A stretch of DNA of 64,000 nt, taken from assembly GCA_947179155.2 (NCBI GenBank), contig OX359265.1, forward strand, positions 57,113,040 through 57,177,039, in the 5' to 3' direction. The notes under the pieces are model-generated. The model saw only the letters and a program-made list of their open reading frames with translations, did not search any database and was not told where the DNA came from. Positions 61,461 through 64,000 of this stretch are shown here, piece after piece. Numbering within the stretch: the first letter of the stretch is position 1; the number at the start of each line of letters is the position of its first letter. The translations under genes were made by a program, and so were the position numbers. This stretch comes from Hedera helix (taxonomy: Eukaryota > Streptophyta > Magnoliopsida > Apiales > Araliaceae).

Positions 61461-63707
61461 TTACACTGAGGGTGCTGCAAAGACCTCACTAAGCATCTCA
61501 TCCATGCCACTTGGTCCACTTGCCATGGCAAACAGCTCTGTATCCTTCTCTTCCTCACTACAAAAATCCCGTCTCTCAAGCTTTGCGTTTGCTGTAATAT
61601 AAATCATCTTCTGAGCCCTGTCCAGACCAACCCTTGACTGCCCTTGGCCACAAACATATCTCATGAAGGACCAATCGCACTTAAACCTACTGGAGGTTGC
61701 ATGAAGGAAGAGAAGCCTTACTGCAACTCTACCCAGTGACTTAAACTCTTTTAGGCATGTCTCCCACACAAGTCTACTGCTCTGAGGGTTTGCAGTTCTC
61801 ATCTTTCCTGTCACGGGGTCTCTCTGCTTAACCTGAACAGCTTGGGCATATAGTGGGTCTAACCCTTCTGACCTCCATTTCATAAGCTCCATCAAAGCAA
61901 TATGAGCTTCCTCTCTTGAAACTAGCCGCATTATGAGCTTATCCACATCCTTCTCCTGTTCCTGTGTCAAGCATTTAAATGGTGGAAGGTACTTTCCGCT
62001 TGCATCCCTCATCAAATACAGTGGATCAAGTATATATGCAGCTGACCATGCCGGATGGTAGTTTTTCTTAAATCGCCTTTCAACTATCTTCTCAATGGGT
62101 CCTTCAGCAATGCTGAATTTGGCACACCAATCTTTCACTTTTGCTTTCAACTCTTCCCAGAGCGGAAGACATTGTCCAACTAGTGGCCTCTCAGCCTTAA
62201 TCTCTTCAGCCATCCCCGTGATCAGCTTCACGAGTGAATATATCGCCTCCACCTCATTCCAAAAACCAACATCTTGAATAATCTTTGCAACCTCTCTAGC
62301 AACGTGGTCCTCCACAAATAGGCCTTTAAAGGAATCATCCAGCACAGTAACTTGAAGCACCCGAGCACAGCTCAATATATCCTCCAACATTGCAATAAGA
62401 GGAGCGAAACCCTTCATGTTATCAAACTTAGGAAGAGGAACTCTAAGTAAATTGTACTGCTCAAACTCATGTGACTGAAACTTGGGGAAACTATTTCTAA
62501 TCTCAGACTTGCTATTAAAAAAAATTGCAATTTTCTTGCAATTATCGGTTACTGTCTTAAAAATTGGAAGCTCTTTGCTAAAATCTTTGATCAAACTAGT
62601 AAAACCTTGAAGCTGACAAGACAAATTAACCATCCAATGATTCTGAATTTCTAAATTCCTCAATGCCTTACCTTTATACTTATCTGCAACTATCCCAACA
62701 CATCTTTGCACAGAGTTGCCACATACGCCAATAGTCCACTCCGACAAAACCTCCTCTGCATACTTTGACGGTACCAAACCACTCGTAAAAAATGCCTTTT
62801 GAAACACACTCGTCCCATTTGGAAGATTAACCATAAACTTAATAAAATTCTCTTCTCCATACCCACAATTCTTGCTCTTCCACCCATCAGAAGTAATTTG
62901 AAAGAACAATGCTTCCTTAATTCTAGCATCTGAATCCATTTTCACTTCTTCATACTTGGACTCGAGCCTTGAACCCGTAATTTCCCTCATCGACACAGCA
63001 GGCAAGCCAACCTGATTAAGAAAGGCTTTAAACTTGGGGTGTTCAAGGCCCGAAAGCGACACAGACCCACAAGATTCAAAGAACCAATCTGCAAGCAAGT
63101 CTAATGATGAATCAACTTGGTCCTTGCTGAGCAAAAAACCCGGTGAAGCTTTTGGGCTTCTGAGCTTTTTAACACTATCCTCCAACATTGCTAATGCACC
63201 CAAATCCTCTTTACCGCCAGATAACACTAAATTATGTTGCTTTGTAGGCATTACTTCCGGGGAGTAACCAATTTCACTGGAAAAATGTGATGAATCTACC
63301 AATGATGAAGGGCCAACTTGTTGTGAATTTCGCTTCCTAGGATTATGCATAAAAGGTGAGACTACAGGTATCATTGAATACTGTGATATGGGTTTTAACA
63401 TGGAGTTGAAATTGGGACAAGTACCTCTCTTTAGATGTTCAGAAGCAGTTCTAGATGGGTTTGATGCTGAAAACACAGCGTCACATAAATTGCACTTGAG
63501 TTTTACGGTTTTAGGCTGGTTTGTCTCAGGGTGCCTGATTAAAATGGGCTGCAGATGTGCCCAATACCAAGCTCCTTTGCCTTTAATGGCCTTTGCTTGA
63601 ACAATTACTAAGCCTTCGTATCGCTTCTTCACAGATTTTACAGCTATGTCATCAGCTGATGATGGAGCCGAAGATATGTCAATTTGGGTTGAGTTAGCGT
63701 TAGCCAT
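61461..63707 (-). CDS. BED zinc-finger, domesticated hAT transposase-like protein
   Basis: Intronless 748-aa protein. Residues 30-100 hold a conserved WYWAHLQPILIRH segment and a BED-type finger: C72, C75, H91, C97 (KLKCNLCDAVF to HLKRGTCPNF). A basic NPRKRNSQQ stretch (about 122-130) could be a nuclear signal. Residues 200-600 resemble an hAT transposase body (KEALFFQITSDGWKSKN, DKYKGKALRNL). The C-terminus (FLHATSSRFKCDWSFMRYVC) looks like an hAT dimerisation region. There are no terminal inverted repeats or target duplication nearby, and the frame is fully open, arguing for a host gene. It strongly recalls the Arabidopsis At1g12380/At1g62870 pair (from memory). Likely nuclear DNA-binding; transposase activity is unlikely but not excluded. 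Confidence 0.88.
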   Translation of the reverse strand: MANANSTQIDISSAPSSADDIAVKSVKKRYEGLVIVQAKAIKGKGAWYWAHLQPILIRHPETNQPKTVKLKCNLCDAVFSASNPSRTASEHLKRGTCPNFNSMLKPISQYSMIPVVSPFMHNPRKRNSQQVGPSSLVDSSHFSSEIGYSPEVMPTKQHNLVLSGGKEDLGALAMLEDSVKKLRSPKASPGFLLSKDQVDSSLDLLADWFFESCGSVSLSGLEHPKFKAFLNQVGLPAVSMREITGSRLESKYEEVKMDSDARIKEALFFQITSDGWKSKNCGYGEENFIKFMVNLPNGTSVFQKAFFTSGLVPSKYAEEVLSEWTIGVCGNSVQRCVGIVADKYKGKALRNLEIQNHWMVNLSCQLQGFTSLIKDFSKELPIFKTVTDNCKKIAIFFNSKSEIRNSFPKFQSHEFEQYNLLRVPLPKFDNMKGFAPLIAMLEDILSCARVLQVTVLDDSFKGLFVEDHVAREVAKIIQDVGFWNEVEAIYSLVKLITGMAEEIKAERPLVGQCLPLWEELKAKVKDWCAKFSIAEGPIEKIVERRFKKNYHPAWSAAYILDPLYLMRDASGKYLPPFKCLTQEQEKDVDKLIMRLVSREEAHIALMELMKWRSEGLDPLYAQAVQVKQRDPVTGKMRTANPQSSRLVWETCLKEFKSLGRVAVRLLFLHATSSRFKCDWSFMRYVCGQGQSRVGLDRAQKMIYITANAKLERRDFCSEEEKDTELFAMASGPSGMDEMLSEVFAAPSV

Positions 63708-64000
63708 TGACGAGAAAGAAAAAGAGAAATGGGAATTGCGTTCAGAGATTTTGGTGGGTAGTTGAAAGAATCAGAGCTTTTTGGTGTGCGGTTGTTGTTG
63801 TTTAGCTTGTTTTAGGTCAGTTTTAAGATATTTTGAACCAGTGCTTGGTTTTTATGGGTATTTTTCCGCATCTAACAGGGGAAATTCTCCGCCGGCGAAT
63901 TGGGCTGTGGGTGGTGGCAGATTTCCATGCCGGAAACCGGCGATCTATCCGGTCACACGATAAATTTTCCCGGGTTGACAATGAGGTCTCTTTCGACTGT
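63708..64000. promoter_or_regulatory. Upstream region of the BED/hAT gene
   Basis: Leader and promoter of the minus-strand gene. No clear TATA box. The segment 63880-63960 is GC-rich (GCCGGCGAATTGGGC, CCGGAAACCGGCGATC) and may be promoter or the edge of another transcription unit on the right. Confidence 0.4.

Noticed and set aside
62690..62929. Minus-strand 79-aa frame inside the BED/hAT gene
   Set aside because: An out-of-frame shadow of the 748-aa coding sequence.

Overview
This is a nuclear plant sequence, almost certainly from a eudicot. The evidence is AT-rich intergenic DNA, spliced genes with GT-AG introns, ribosomal-gene promoters with telo-box and TGGGCY (site II) motifs, Stowaway-type MITEs with CTCCCTCCGT ends, a Ty3/gypsy LTR retrotransposon primed by initiator tRNA-Met, and long AT/GA/CT microsatellites. 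I cannot fix the species; an asterid is a guess. No prokaryotic, organellar or CRISPR-like content was seen.

Layout. 0-0.3 kb: first exon of a gene leaving the left edge (minus). 2.3-5.6 kb (minus): three-exon ribosomal protein uS10/RPS20 with a leader intron and a Stowaway MITE in intron 1. 7.4-10.7 kb (minus): seven-exon pICln, the Sm-protein/PRMT5 assembly chaperone; a 50-bp tandem duplication covers its stop codon. 10.7-16.9 kb: TE-derived and unassigned DNA. 16.97-17.4 kb (minus): intronless CML13/14-type calmodulin-like gene. 17.8-27.0 kb: a 9.2-kb, very young, non-autonomous Ty3/gypsy element with two 2836-bp LTRs (7 differences by eye), a perfect ATATT target duplication, no visible reverse transcriptase core and an unrecognised ORF where gag should be. 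27-36 kb: AT-rich, MITE-rich DNA with an unusual 1.5-kb element (pyrimidine-rich arm, 22-bp tandem repeats, purine-rich arm). 36.4-39.5 kb (plus): a four-exon LRR receptor-like kinase whose HRD motif reads HQN, so probably a pseudokinase. 41.7-42.5 kb (minus): two-exon DUF1442 gene. 43-61 kb: accessory DNA with compound microsatellites, two inverted copies of one hAT-like non-autonomous element, Stowaways, a decayed retroelement with a plant-transposon-type gag-like ORF, a 200-bp palindrome and degenerate duplications. 61.5-63.7 kb (minus): intronless 748-aa BED zinc-finger protein of domesticated hAT transposase type.

The host genes do not form an operon-like system. Two recalled Arabidopsis neighbourhoods seem to be echoed: RPS20-ICln (At5g62300-At5g62290) and CML13/14-DUF1442-BED/hAT (the At1g12310-12380 and At1g62820-62870 regions). 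This is from memory and needs checking. The most unusual objects are the recently mobilised but broken retrotransposon with its foreign-looking ORF, the C-rich/G-rich foldback-like element and the atypical receptor kinase. I did not find convincing evidence of a wholly new biological system.
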